Source of the DNA: Hymenolepis diminuta
Taxonomy: Eukaryota > Platyhelminthes > Cestoda > Cyclophyllidea > Hymenolepididae
Assembly: GCA_900708905.1 (NCBI GenBank)
Contig: CAADRB010000021.1
Span: forward strand, 2,305,898 to 2,369,897
Length of the DNA stretch: 64,000 bases
Reading direction: 5' to 3'
Below the pieces are notes generated by a model. The model searched no databases. It was given only the letters and a program-made list of their open reading frames with translations, and was not told the DNA's origin. The position numbers and the translations under genes were made by a program. Shown piece by piece: positions 11,000 through 25,054 of the stretch. Numbering within the stretch: the first letter of the stretch is position 1; the number at the start of each line of letters is the position of its first letter.

Positions 11000-12950
11000 T
11001 AAACGAAATATCTCAGTCAAATCCCGTTAACCTTTTAACGATTGTTTGTCACCTTAACTAAATGAATGCAAAAGGTCTTGTTACTAGATGAATTTGGAGC
11101 TGCTTACTGGCGCTAAAGCAAATTATCTAATAACCTCATACTGCCCATATTTGCAAGTCAGGGGATACAAGTAGAGGAACGTGGCTTTGGGAGGCTGTTT
11201 CCTACAGAATATGAACTGGTAATTGACATAGATTGGGATCAGGCAATGAGCCAAACTGACAGGATAAAATGCAGATGATGAAGGAGTGTCCATCAATTAG
11301 ATGAAATGTACATATTTTTATTAGCTATAACCTAATCAAATTACTATCGTTTGTAAAGATTTAACAACAAGGACAAGCGCAATATATTCAAAAGATAAAA
11401 GATAAACAAACTGTCCCTAATTACAGGACAGAGATGTTGCAGGTTGAATACTGGAGTGATTAGATGCAGAGTTGCAAATAATAAGAAAAAGATAAGTGAG
11501 TTACCGAGGATATTATTTTAATAGGCAATAGACGAGTGCAATAGAGGGGCTAAGCAATAGAAGGAAGTTGAGTTGCCGTAAAGTGAACCTGGTAGAGAGA
11601 AAGATAAATAGGGGAGGTGGCTGGAATACCTGACTGAAGGAGTTGACCGGTAGGAATTTTACCGTATAGAGCCGGGAAGATGTGTAATAGACAGTGTGAG
11701 CATCCAACTGGGGGGTAGAAAGTTGAAAAGGGGATTGGTATTTCTTATTACTGCTTGAGTTATCCTAAGATTGTGATAGACGTACCAATGTATGCATGCG
11801 ATAAGATCTTGCAAATAGCGGTTCCGGTATCTGACAAGTGGTCTGAAAACATAAATTCATACCAGAAACTATTAATCATGTATAGTTATTGAAAATTCAT
11901 ACCGAGAGTGTTTCTTTATTAAAACGTTGCAAACGAATAAACTATAAAATTTAATCGTTGGAATTTGTTTTAAGTAATGCTAACTAAAATTATTCCATTA
12001 ATGTATATCTGAATTGATTTAATATCCTACTCATTTTGGCAGGGTATTTAATTTAAAGAATGGGTTCAAAAGTGAATGAAATAATGCTAGGGCCACCCGC
12101 GCAAAGCGAGTGTTTTTTAAGATGAAAGAAAATAAAAGACTGAGAGTTCGGTCTAACGTGTTTTAATTAATTACAGTAAATGTCTAGAAAATAATGATAA
12201 ATGCCGCAAGGTGAGTAGAGAATTAACTAAGTTAAAAGTTGTTATTGAATGAATAATTATTAAAATTGTGTGAAATGGAAAATAAAGATAACCATAGTCA
12301 TTAGATTATTCACCAATGTGGACACATTTCAATTCCCTAATGTTTAAATAAATTACTAATCTGGTGCTTGTAACGATTGCTAAATATAAATCGACCAATT
12401 AGAGTGGAATTTCACGAATTTTAACAAAATATTATGCCTTTATCACTCATAGTTACTGAAACTTTTTCATATTAGGTCTAGTTCCCTATCAGGGGGATGG
12501 AAAAATGATTAATTATAGAGATGATTGGTGAACGGACCGATCTTTATAAGACTTTGAAAATGCTGAAATACATTTGAAGACTCTTTTTTCCTCTGTTTAG
12601 CTGGTTGAAAATACGCGAACTTATCACAGGTAATAATCAAATCATAGATGCAGACCTAACAAAACTACATAGATATCTGCTACCCGAAACAAAGAAAGGA
12701 CAATCTAACGACCGATGGGCATTAAGAGCTAATTTTCTTTCCTGCAATTTTTGAAATGATGAGTTAACCATAGATTGAAATAAAACTATACGCCAGCAGA
12801 GTAGCGGATGTTGGTTTTACCACTTGTTGATCTTACCTTATTCCGTAAACTTTAGTTCGAATGCGAATTTTATGTTGACTACAGGATATAAATGTGGAAA
12901 TAACATAAACTGTTAGCTCGTAATAAAAATTTAAAGATCAACAAACGGCA
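11000..12950. other. No gene seen
   Basis: AT-rich sequence with a purine-rich patch at about 11460-11730. No splice-bounded exon, RNA gene or repeat copy could be supported. Confidence 0.5.
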
Positions 12951-12962
12951 AAAATGTAGCAG

Positions 12963-13130
12963 CTGACACGGAGGCGCGGCGATTTACGTGCACATTCAAA
13001 GGTTGCGGATTCAATGTCCACCAGTGCATACCCGGATAATGGAATAGACAGACGACTAAGTATAGTTAAAGCATGGAAAGGCAGATATCGAGTTTCTTAC
13101 CTGGGTGGCTTCACAATGCCGTCCCTTGAC
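12963..13130 (+). mobile_element. tRNA-derived SINE copy
   Basis: Shares with the 61.7 kb element the blocks ACGTGCAC, GGTTGCGGATTCAA, CCACCAGTGCA and TACCC...AATGGAAT, then GCATGGAAAGGCAGA and TCGAGTTTCTTACCTG. The B box GATTCAATGTC is at 13008-13018. The 5' acceptor-arm half and the A box are altered (GGCGCGGCGATTTACG instead of GGCCCAATGGTAACG), so this copy is probably silent. The 3' block contains a perfect minus-strand splice donor CAG-GTAAGA, most likely coincidental. Confidence 0.7.
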
Positions 13131-16100
13131 CGAAGTTAGAAAACACATTCAAAGACGGGAATAATCAATTATTTTTAATAACAATGACGTGATTAAAGGA
13201 TTATTAATTTAAAATTCACATTAAAATGTATAAAATATTGCTTAACTAAATTTAATTTATCTAATTTTACTCGGGAGTTATACATTTGATATCAATCACC
13301 AGAATTCTGCAGCTATGATTGAAAGCTTAAATTCAGTTTGAGTCGAGCATAAGAATGGCCGCATTCTTATTCAAAAAACTGAATGAGAAAAGTTCACGAT
13401 AAGAAATACGTTACTACTCCTTCGCTTCTTACTTAACACCCTTCCCGCAAAAGCTGAGCAAAAAGGACTGTCGTCGGATCAAGTTTGCGTGACCACAAGA
13501 CGGGTTTTTCCTATTGCGCAATTTCTTATTCACCACAAAAATCAAAGGCAAGAGTGAGAGAGTAAGCAAGAATGGATACAAACATTAATTTGATTGTTTT
13601 GACTTTCCTGTTTCTATTCGTGACTTAATCACTGACGATCGAAGCCCAGATGATTCTTCATTTTGCCCACCTAATGAAGAATAATAAAATATGTGCCAAG
13701 TAAATTTGGACATATAGGAAAAATAGATTGATAAATTATTTTTAATTTATTGATTAAAATAATCTAAACATTAGGTAAAACTCAAAAGATTTACTTTTGC
13801 AAAACTTGTATCCAGGGGAGAGCAAGTCTTTTCATAAAATATAGAGCTGTGATTTGTACTAAATTATCTTCGCCTTAATGTCGTGACTGAGAGACTGTAA
13901 TATTAAATAAATTTGTTAAATTTTATCCAAAGTTTGATTTTTTGCCCAAAATATTTTCGAGAATACGTTGCAGCCGAGTATTTACCTGCGTATTTACTTT
14001 GTTAGTTGCGATATCACCAGAAATACTGGTGATTCCTGTGAGTGTAAACACCGACGAGTCAAAGGTACCCTAGAAGGTCAGTGATTGATCACTTCAAATC
14101 TACCTCTGATAAAGGTAGTAGAGCTATCAGACTACCATAGATAGATATATTAACAATTATCAGTCACTTGCTGTGAGAATGGCAATAGTGAGTGATAAAT
14201 TATGCGATTAATTCGCTCTAATTCGTAAACAAACGTTAGATGAGAATAAAAAAATATTAAAATGTTCAATGAAAAAAATAATTCTTTTATATGCATAAAT
14301 ACAGTTTTAAAACCAGTGAAAAAGTCAAAATTGTCAATTCTATTCCCCCTGCCGAAAAATCATTGTTTTTCTGTATCTCTTCTTCCTTCAGTATCTCCTG
14401 ATCTATTTCAACTACCGGCAAGATGAATTTCAGGTTATATTATTTTATTTAATCGCTACTTAAGAAAAATCTTATATAATTTGATAGTATTAATTAAATG
14501 GTATTCATTGATGTAAGCTTATAAAGTGAAAACATTAAACGATGGATTTTAATATTTTCATTTTACATATTCTACTTGTTTAAAAATGGGGACTTGAAAT
14601 GAAGAAAGAGTGTAATTAAATACAGACTCAAACCATCTACTTACATAAAAGGGGTTGAAGCGCTTTATTCTGGCTATAGTAAAAGATATTTACCGGGTTT
14701 GAGGAGACGTTTTTTCTGTTCTATATTATCAGGTCATAATAAAACAAATTTGAGTATTTTTTAGTCGATCTCATTTGAATAAAGCATTAAGTGATGTTAT
14801 ATTTGAGTAAAAAAGACACAAACTTCAAAACAAATTAAGTTTTTATTAAATATTTGTATTGAATCTGGAATACACGGTTTAATTAATATTCGCTGCTGTG
14901 AGAAATTAATGGAATTCTCTAATTTCTGGATGCTCTTTAACTGAAGAGATAAGCGGATAAATCAGCAAGTGATCGATAGATCGTTTACGATGCTCATACT
15001 TTGACCATTCATATCACTGTAGTAACCTACAGTGTTGCCGATGCCAGTCCTAGATATTCAGATTCATGTTTTCCAAATTTGACTGGCCTAAATCCCAATG
15101 TCCCTTATAATTTGGATTCTATCCGAATTAGGTCAAGTGTCATTAATACGAAATAGTTCAGGCAATTTGAATCGAACCGCACCTTCCGTTCCCCTCCCCT
15201 CGCCCATTATACACTGTATTCTCTGTATCTCTAAAAATAAAAAGGTAAACAAAATTCCAAATTGGATTGTTTATTGTCATTGTAGTAATTTAAACCCATT
15301 AAGCAGAGTTTATTCTCTATTTCTGGGAGAAAAAGCAAACAAAATCTTACCAATGACACAAGTATGATTAATTGATAGCAAATTTGCCATAAAGTTGATC
15401 CTCTCTCTCATCGATTTTTTTTCTAATTAAAGATTCTGGAATTTACGTAGCCTTCTTGTAAGTGATATATGTTTATATTTATGGTTGACAATAACAAGCC
15501 TTATATTCAAAATAAACATAATGATACCTCATTGTAAAATAAGTCGATTCTTTAATCCTAAGGAAAAAAATTCTCGCTAATACTTATGGTAAAAATGCAT
15601 ACCAATAAACCTGTATAATGCTATTTTAGTGGTTTGTTTAGTTGTGCAATTAAAAGGAGCATTTTATTTTGATTTTTTGCTCTTTCTAACCAGAACATTC
15701 TTCAGGTGAGTTTTTCTTTCAATAAAGAGCATTCAAAAGCTAAAGAAGTTAGAAAACAAATAACTTTAGCTTAGCCCACAATAAATAATAGAAAATTAAC
15801 CGCACAAATTTTGCATTAATAGTTACAATTCATTAAGTTGGTAGTTGTTTCCTTACCCTCGATTTAATTTTGTTTTTCACTCTTTATCCTCTTTTCACAG
15901 TAAAGATTAAAGGAGAATAGAACACTCAGTGGATAATCAAATACCTCAGCTGTTTATGAGCACATAAATTGACGAAATGGTTCTTAGATAAAGCAGACTG
16001 AGTTGACGTGCGATAGATGTTATGCAAATATGACCCAGAAGTGATTGGAATAAGAGTGAGCTTTCTAAAAGCTTTCATTTTAGATTTATGATATGCCAAT

Positions 16101-19100
16101 TTCAGAAAAAAACATACATATGGAATTAGAAAAGCTCAGCAAATCGGATAATAGCTTTATTCCCTCTTTTTTCGAGTTATTGATTTACAAGTTATTCAGT
16201 CTACTTAACTTAATTTATTTTCTTACATTCCAAATTAAATAGAAAATTTATAACACTAAAATTTCAGACCATTTATCACCGTGTTTTTAGGTTTTGGGCT
16301 GAATTCGGTATCTGTTATTTCCGACGTGCTCACTTTTTATTTTAACTATTATGTATCTTCATTTGAGATGTTTGATTATTGAATTATCCACTGATTAAAA
16401 TTTCGGGAGTCAATTATTATTGACCATTTACCGTGTCTGACCCAATGTTTTTAAAAAGCTCAAGGATAGTCAAAATTCGCCATCTTTAGCCATACATCGA
16501 CCTGCGAAGACATGTTGCAGTTATTACAATCATCATTACCGTCATCGTCCTCAAAATGCTACTCCATTTTTCAACTCCTTAATTACCATGCTTTTACTCC
16601 TGCTTCCAAAATTACCTTCAATTATATACCGATTCAATATAAAAATATCCGGGCATGATCTACTCCGGTACGGACTCTGCCGTTACTTTGTTTCTATCGC
16701 ATATCAAGCCGAATTCCCTCTATTTCCTGCCAGTCACCTCCTGCAGTCTGCTACCTAATTAGCTCTTTGCTATTTGCAGATTCCCTTGTCTTCAGCTTTG
16801 TAGCTCTCCCTCTTCTTACCTATTTATATATCCATTAAAGTACTACTATTATTAATCCTTTGCCCTTCTTCTAACTCCTTAAAGATTTACACTCCTAAGG
16901 TATGTAGAGCCTTATAAGAGATGCGTTAAATACTTCCTGACGCAACCTCATGGATGAAAGAAGTTTATATTTTATAAACCACGTCTTTGCATAAGTCATG
17001 CATAATCTTTACGTATTCGTATATCACTTGTATTTATTTAATCATTAAAATAGATTGCAAGTTTTCTTGAGTATCTTTTAAAACAAAACAAAGAAAAAAG
17101 CTGAAAAAACACATTTACTTGACGTGGTTGAAAGACAATATCCATTACATTTCACTGTGTTTCTCATTCAGCATTCTTCAACTCCCCTATGCATTCATTA
17201 GGTATAAATATCGATATTTATTATATAATACCATTTGATAATTAAGTTTTGTTCAATTTATATATGCAATTATAATACACATGATAGGAAAATTTTGAGT
17301 TCCTATCTCTGTTATTTTTATAAAACCTTAAAGTGCAATTTATAGCTAAATTAAGGTAATATTTCAAACCCTTAGCGTTGATTTTCCAGCATTTAAGAGA
17401 AGGATTAGTGATATGAGTAACCCGGAAAACTATATTTTATCGCCGTCTCAACTTACGCCCGGGAAGTAATAAAAAACACCGCCAAGAGAGAATACTCTAC
17501 GGAAAACCGATAGAGACATTGTGGTACAACATTTTTGAGAAAGTTCAGAAAAGAAAATTTTAGCATAAATGATTCGGCATAAATTTTAATTTGCTCTAAT
17601 TGTCATCTACTTCATTTAATAGTACAAGTCATTTAAATTAATTGCAAGAAAATCTGAGGTGTAAAAAATGGGATTTTCCCCAATATTTTATTCGATTAAT
17701 GTAACTGTGAAACTTCCAAATATTTCAGTCAACCTTTTGGAAAATAAAGGGATAGTATTTATATTCAGTGGTTAATTTATAAAAATTTGATCTGCGATGG
17801 GAGAAATGACCTTTATTTCTTAAACAATATAATCATTAGATATTATCTTTGGCATATGAATTTGATGCTCAAAATCATGGAAAAGTTACGAATGAGGCAG
17901 ATATTATTTTCTAAAAAAGGGGAATGAAAAAGGCGTCGAGTAGTAGCTATAAACAGAAGAAAATCAAACAAAATTGTCCTAATTTAAATTCCAGGATTTT
18001 CATGAATTTGTCAGTTTGAGAAACTGTGAGTTTTTTTCAAGATTTCTTTCCATTTTGTTGACATGACGCTTCACCTTTGATAAGAAGCCATCAAACAAAG
18101 CTCATAGTCGCAGTGTTCATATTTATCTCTGGATGAGACATCATAATAATAGGATGCCACCATCATTCTTAATAAGACCCAGGTACCTATCACTACAGGG
18201 AGCTTGACAGCTAGGCCTAAAACTGTAATTAGTCCTACTGTTTTGATCTCTTAACTTCAACGACTAAATTCTGCCTTGATTTTCCCTTTCTGGTCTCAGT
18301 CAACTGTAGTCTAATGACATTTAGGGGGTAAATGTATTATTGCTGCAGAAAGTGGACTTCCTGGCATTGCAGCAGAATAGAAGGGGTATACTTTACAAAA
18401 CCTTTATATTGGTTAAATGGACTTATGGTATAAGTTGCAACTGAATCTATTTATTGTAGAGTAGCATAAAATTTTCCGTGGAACTTATCATTTCCTTCTT
18501 CAGGATTGAGATATCGGCTTCCAGACCTCAACAGACACCATGGCCTATCGTTATAAGTTTTAATTTAAACTTTCATCTGCATGTCCGTGATGTTTAATTT
18601 TGGCGGATTAACCTATTGAATTAAGAGGTTGGCCATATGGTCCAGATATGCCGCTACTGCCAATTAGTTAACAGTTGTTAAATAGAAAGCAATGAAGCAA
18701 AAATGCCTTGATAGAGCATTGAAATATAGCGGAAAATTCCTGCATTTGTATTGCATTGCGTGAAAGCTTCCTACTTAGATTTTACATAAGAGACTCATTA
18801 TAATTAGGCGAGTAAGGCAGAGAGCTCCAATACTTTTACCAGTAAATGCAATCTGAATGCACAAAATACCAGCGTAGTCTAATAAGGAATGAGATGAGAG
18901 GGTCAGACAGGAGAGCATGATAAACGCAGGATATAAAAAATTTAGAGGGATCAAAATGTTCCTATAATGAGAATCATTCGAATAATTCAAGACTCAGTAA
19001 TAATGATTTGAATACTGCGTTTCTTAGTAAGTTTCAACTCACAAAATTTGGAATTTTTTTGCTCGGTTGATTTAGCCGAACGGTAAGTTGTGCCACCTCG

Positions 19101-19890
19101 ATTGATTAGCTTTTTTATTAAAGACGAGCAAGCAGATGAGATTCACAAGGATATTTTAAATATTAAGCATTCCATAGATTTCATGAAAGATTTCAAATGA
19201 TAAGAGTTTGCCATTAATGGCTTCAAACTTTTATTTGAGCAATTAATGTCTTCATTTTAATGATATTGGGCGAGGAATTTGGATTATAGCTGAAACTGCA
19301 GTGTAATCCTAGATACCGTAAGTTCACTTATCTCTTCTTCTGTCGGGCCTGAGATCTTGGATTCACCAAGCTCATTACAATTTTCGTTTTGATTCAAGAT
19401 AAATAACATTTTTTCTTTCACACTTTTTATCTGTTTTTTTTTAATTCAGAGAGTTTATTTCAAATTTTACTCAGCAAATAATATAATTTAGCTTTTAGCC
19501 ACATTTCCTCATTTTTTGTAATCTCCTTTAACATTTTAAACTATTGTGACAATAACTCAAGCCTTGAACATTGAGATAGAATATGCTAATTCGTACATTT
19601 TTGTTATTCGAAATACGAACCACCTTAATATATGTTCTTCTATATTCTGACCTAAAACTTGAGCAAAAATGACATTTTTAAATTCTTAATAAAGTTTGGG
19701 AATTGCTTAGACTAAAGGCAGTGTTTTTAAAAATTTCACTGATTACTTGTTACACATTTAAACTATGATACTTTCATGATCAGATAAGGTTGTTCATTTT
19801 CTACCTTATGCTTATAAGTCAGTAAGTTATGTCCTAATTTTATCAATTTTGGTAACCATGGCTTGACGTGAGGAGACAAATAATTAACAA
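13131..19890. other. Long stretch without a recognisable gene
   Basis: Mostly AT-rich. A pyrimidine-rich, somewhat GC-richer block spans about 16490-16910 but shows neither a coding frame nor an LTR signature. A reading frame at 15098-15367 is proline-rich and ends at a possible donor, but it lacks a convincing acceptor. Hairpin at 14013-14033. Confidence 0.5.
14013..14033. repeat. Perfect 8-bp hairpin
   Basis: ATCACCAG, loop AAATA, CTGGTGAT. Perfect inverted repeat in otherwise plain sequence; function unknown. Confidence 0.55.
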
Positions 19891-19894
19891 CTGT

Positions 19895-20195
19895 AGAGTC
19901 GAAAGGGAAAGAAATTGTATTGAACAGCAACGATCAAAATTCGAGAGAGTTAGAGGGTGAGAGAGAAACAAAGTTTACAAGTGAGAGGAAGAACGATAAG
20001 CGGAAGAGGAAGATGAAGTATGAATACGAAGAACGAGGGAAGGATCGCAGAAGCCGAGCATATGAATCACGAGTCTTAAAATCGACTGTTGTGGGGTTTT
20101 AAGGCAAAATGATGAGTCACCGCTAAAGAGGGCAGTAAAAATATCGATAATCGATATTCCGTGACTGCAGTTTGCCATGTGGGAGATAAGAGCGC
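19895..20195 (+). repeat. Dispersed repeat R2, copy 1
   Basis: A purine-rich left half with many GAGA and GAAGAACGA runs is followed by a conserved right half. The right half runs CTTAAAATCGACTGTTGTGG, GATGAGTCACCGC, a palindromic core, then GTGACTGCAGTTTGCCATGTG. The same order recurs at 26.3-26.6 kb, and the right half again at 23.6-23.7 kb. The core AATATCGAT-A-ATCGATATT (20140-20158) is a perfect 9-bp palindrome with a one-base spacer. Family unknown to me; no coding capacity. Confidence 0.6.
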
Positions 20196-21089
20196 CAGTT
20201 TATGGAAAAACTGAAGTAAAAGTGATTTTGCATGTAAAAATTTTCAATTTACATGTGGTTTGAAAAAATTAATTTGAGAAACATTATGTGAGCGATCCTT
20301 CAATATTATAAATCGCGGAATTTGCGTTCAAGTGTGACTCCATTTTCTCAATATTCAGAACTTAATTTGTCATTCACTAAAACGATAGCTGACGGCACTG
20401 TTTCAAAATATTGTCTCCATTTCACAGCCGGGAAAACTGCTTTGTATTAGGCAATTTCGTTTCTTGTTCTAGTAGGTTAAAATGTATATCATTTGGACGC
20501 AAGTTCTTAAATTCGTGGTAAAGGAAAGAGACCTAATAAATTGCCGCTTGATAAGTTTTTTCTCTTTAAAGAAGGGCTTTCAAGTGCGGGATAATTTTGA
20601 TACAAGCAGTCACATTAACTAATGAGCTAATAAATTAAAATTTTGAAATAGATTGCCCATCTTTGAACAAAAGACGACTGCATCATGGAAGTTTGGTCTA
20701 AAGTGTAGGGGAAAATTAGATTGGTTTGGTGTGCGCAGAGGAGAAGGAAAATGGGAACACCAGTAATTTATGACGTACATATTGCAGAAAAATATAAACA
20801 AGTAGATTAAAGCAAAACTGTGTATTTTCATTTAGTTTTAAATATTTAATGTAAATGCTTAACCATAGACTCAATTTTACAGATAAAGAGCCGATTATTT
20901 AATGCTAGTCTTGAGTAAACTCTGATGAAGCTCTGTTATGTTAAAATTGAAAGAAAATATACACAAAATACGGATCTTAGAAAATAATAACATACAGGTC
21001 ACTAAATCCTAATATGGAAGTGGCACCACAACTCAACCTTATTAACTGGTAAATTTGAATTTATTGTTTCTAGGACATGGAGATGATTT

Positions 21090-21430
21090 TGGAAAGATTT
21101 ATGAAATTTTCCACAAACCAATCTTAAAGTTCTGGTCCAGCCGATTAGACCCTCATCAAAGTATCTCCTAAATTTGAGTTTCGAATAGGTATTTTATTGT
21201 GCCAATCGGTTTTCGCTGAATGTAGTCAAACCTTTCAAGACCCTTAGAGAATTACTTGAAGTGAACGACCTGAAGGAAGGAATTTTGGAAACATTCAGAC
21301 TAGGGGTTCACATTCTAGCATCTCACATGTCAACAGTCTGCTTAACCAATTAAGCATCGATGAGTATCGATCTTGTGACATCTGACTTGATCATATTTAC
21401 CATTGTGCCAATGAATAAAAGACTTTACCT
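21090..21430 (+). repeat. Dispersed repeat R5, copy 1
   Basis: The block GATGAGTATCGATCTTGTGACATCTGACTTGATCA around 21359-21393 matches blocks at 32880-32940 and 34100-34140. An upstream block with CAATCGGTTTTCGCTG and CCTTTCAAGACCC matches 32760-32790. It carries no open reading frame of note and no RNA polymerase III boxes that I could place. Confidence 0.55.
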
Positions 21431-23559
21431 ATTGTTATTATTTACAGCAAGAGTAGAATATTTTACAATCTTTACTACGTAAAAGCATCTGCAAAATAGG
21501 AAATGGCAAACTTGTGTGATAAGAAGTAAAGTGGAATGATTGGGATAGAGAATGAGGAATCAAGGCAAGGAAAAGTCTTACTTCAGTTGATTTTCGGACC
21601 TAGATTGTGTGGTTTAGCATTATATTGTAGAACTTACCGTTATTTATACATACTGAATTTCAGTTATCAGAACTAGTGAGATCTGCTCTATTAAAATCAT
21701 GTTAGAACGTATTATCTTGCTATCGGACTATAAGAAAAAAAACAAGAAAACTAAAAACCAAAAGTTCCAGATTAATCAATTGGCCAATGAATCCCTTTTT
21801 TATTTTATGAATTTCTTCTTAAATATCATAATTTTATGCAAAAAGATGGCTTATAATATTTGAATAGTTTTTAAGATTAAGTAATACATGATTTATGAAG
21901 TTAAATATTTTCTTAAAATTTCACCATTCATAAATCAGGAAAGAAATATTTTATATAATTTATGGTTGAGTCTTGAATTCTGACCAGTAGATTAATTCTG
22001 GATGGAGAAATTACTAAGGAGAACATATCAGTCTTTCATTTTTTTAAAACAACCGCAAGGAAGGGAGAAGTTACTGCATTATTATTTGAAATGGGTGTCA
22101 TAATTTTAAAAACGTCTATATAAGTTCTTCAATTGTGAAAAAAGGATTGTCAGTAAAATTTAATTTTAAATCTTTGCATTTTATAACCTAAGCGTTGCTC
22201 TTCTTAGAACTCGTTTGTGAGATGTTTGACTGGGAAGATCGACATAAAGTGATGGTGGAAAAGGTTATTCTAAGAAACCTCGTCGTAAAACTGTAGAAGC
22301 GCTGGCTTAACTTCTAAGCAAATTTGCTCAAAACTTTTATTGATTTCTCTAATGTTTCTCATATAAAGAATTGGTTTAAAAAGCTTAACGCATATGTGAA
22401 TGAGGGTATAATTTGAATGCGGAATCACAGCACAAATTATATCCCTCGATTACTGGAATATCGACGACAAAAAGGTTCAGAAATTTGCACTCAGTGTCAT
22501 CAGTTCTCCGCAAACGCATGTGAGATAAAAAGACTCTGGGAATTACGCCATCATCATCCAATGAAAAAATACAATGCAGACAATTGGATGGCTTCAGAGT
22601 CCAGATGAATTGAAGCTTCGATTCTTGACTTAGTCCAAAACTTCACTGACATTACCAGAAGTAGCTTTATCACGATTGTTTTAATGCCCTCCTAGACTTT
22701 TGCACTAAAATGGATAATAATTTAGTGCAATTCTTTCAACAAACACTTTGCAAACTAATCTTTAATTCAGAAAGAACTATCGGTTTTTTTGAGAATGTAG
22801 AGGGTAAAAACATGAGTCTAAATCCTTAGAAATCTTCAACTTCAAATGTTTAAATCTTCACGCTTAATCTTTCTTTCCCCTGGACAAATTTAAAGCGGAA
22901 GCATTACATCGCCTTGTCAAACTTTAGATACACTTTTTTTCCGACTAAGTTGATTGAATGAAATACAACTCCTTCATTTTCTCAGATTATAATAAATATC
23001 AATTTAACTTACTAATAAGTAATACTGACTTTAAACATTTGTTTCCAAAATTTTTAAATGCCCGAAATTGTGCTGCTTATATTTACTTTAATCTATTAAA
23101 TCGAAATATTAGTGCAGGAGTGATTCGGCTAAAAACTAGTTGATAAGCGATTTCAAATTGGAGTTTTTTTCGTTTTAATCATCTCTAAGTTATATAATTT
23201 TTTTGCGGACATTACAAAAGTTAACATTAGAAAGGAAGCAGCTGTTTAATGGGTCCAAAAGGATTAGATACTTTAAATATCCTTCTTAGGATTAAAAGGC
23301 AACTTGATTAAAGACGCAAAATGAAATTGAATGTGTTTTTGTAAAATTTGCGCAAATTGTTTAAAGCAATGATTCCCATTTTTAAATTATTTTATTGGAT
23401 GTAATGTTAGTTGAAAATCATTCTCGCTAATAGATTCGAGTGATCATATTCCATATTTAAGTAATGAGAGAAATTAACGTTAAGAATAGATGCGGAGTAT
23501 CGAAGCTTTTACTTCTCAGATTTAATTCATTTTTTTAATATTTCAATGTTTGGAGACAA

Positions 23560-23725
23560 GAATATAATCTCTGCCTCTTTTGAAAAGTCGTATTTCGGGT
23601 GGGTAATGACCAATAGGTAAATGATTGATTAAAAGCTTCCCAAAATCAGAATTGATGCGTGAAGAGTTATAATGCGAAAGCGATTAACAGAAATCGATAA
23701 CTGATACTCAGTAACTGCGATTTTG
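23560..23725 (+). repeat. Dispersed repeat R2, partial copy 2
   Basis: AGAAATCGATAACTGATACTC then AGTAACTGCGATTTTGTAATGTG lines up with the right half of R2 at 20138-20180 and 26550-26590. The palindromic core is decayed. The purine-rich left half is missing or unrecognisable. Confidence 0.5.
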
Positions 23726-24060
23726 TAATGTGAAAGTACAATGTGACAATTGTACTTGGGTTTAGACAAACAGTAATAGGCGAATACACTTCTGAATTAA
23801 AACAGTTATGGTATTTGAAAAATAACTTCGGTAAATTTTTATAGGTAATCATTCAGCCTTCTCCCAGCCTCTGAGGCTGTGAATTAATCCAAGTTTATTT
23901 ATCCTGTTCAAGCCGAATGCGTCATTCTTTTTTAAGATTGCAGGAATTAGGTGGCGGATGTGAAAGTTTACATACAAAGGTTGAATAGCAGAGTGACATA
24001 AAAACGGCAAAATACAAAAATGGAAGGAAACGCGGAGATTCAAAAAAGTCGTAAAACAAA

Positions 24061-24109
24061 ATTCAAGCGGTATAGTTCAGTTTAGAGGGATTCGAATGAG
24101 CGCTTGAAT
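24061..24109 (+). repeat. 49-base hairpin with tRNA-like arms
   Basis: ATTCAAGCG and CGCTTGAAT form a perfect 9-bp stem enclosing 31 bases. The loop holds an A-box-like TAGTTCAGTTTAG and a B-box-like GATTCGAAT only about 17 bases apart. This resembles a tRNA that has lost its anticodon arm, or a short armless tRNA. It is too short for a normal nuclear tRNA gene, so I treat it as a relic or chance hairpin. Confidence 0.3.
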
Positions 24110-25054
24110 GTTTCGACCAGCTATTGCACACTTTCCCTCTTAAACAATTTGATGATAAACTTATCAAAAGTCAATGACAGCACATCGAAACAATGAATGA
24201 ATCTTTTTTCAATTGTTATTCGCATTTCATTAAATAGTAAGACCATGCATCCAAAGTTAAATATTGACCTTTTTAAAAGTACAAAGCAAAAAATTCACAA
24301 TTTCTAGGCTAAATCATATAAGAATGCGGATAAATATAGTCATCTTCCATTCTTCTTTTCATCCACAGCTAGTCGTTTTGAAAATAAAACATTCATTTTA
24401 CGGAAAGCGAAAAAAAATTCATCGGTTCAATTTAATTACAACCAATAAATATATCTGTGTAAGTATTTTGTTAGCATATAGCTTCATTTAGAAAGGTGGA
24501 AAAGAACATAATGTACAACAATTTCTGAATGGAATTGTGTCCCCCTTTCATATTTTCCATATTTCATTCCTTGGCCGAATCTCCAATTTTTTTAAAGTTG
24601 ATAGTTAAGAAGTAAGTCCATGACGTTAATAATATATTTAGTATTATAATTATTTGAAAGAATGATCATACGAAATTACGGCCACTATTATGTGGACTAA
24701 GTTTAATTCGGTGAGCTCAGTAGAGTGACATTGAAGAAACATTGGCATTTATACATTTAATACAGCACATTTTTCTAACCGCTTTATTAAATAACCAATA
24801 TCCAAAATTACAGGTGAATTATTTCTTCATTTGTCATTAGGATTTTATTATGTTCATTCTCTCCAATTTTTTCAGAATGAAACAAATAAAAAAATAAATA
24901 TTAGTTTTCATTAAAATTTTAAATTGTAAAAGCAGCTGAAACTGGATAAAAGAAAGTTCAATTATTAAGAGGAAAAAATCACAATGTTGATGTGAGGAAC
25001 GTGAAGGATGAATCCCTATGCGTTTCATAAGTCTTATCTAGGTCATCACTAATC

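Noticed and set aside
15098..15240. Minus-strand GGTTCGATTCA, a 10-of-11 B-box match
   Set aside because: No A box upstream and no T-stem pairing.
16490..16910. Pyrimidine-rich block considered as an LTR
   Set aside because: No TGT/ACA ends, no primer-binding-like site and no second copy seen.
22417..22608. 63-codon ATG frame with a Cys-x2-Cys ... Cys pattern
   Set aside because: Peptide looks plausible, but no splice or promoter evidence and no family; within chance length.
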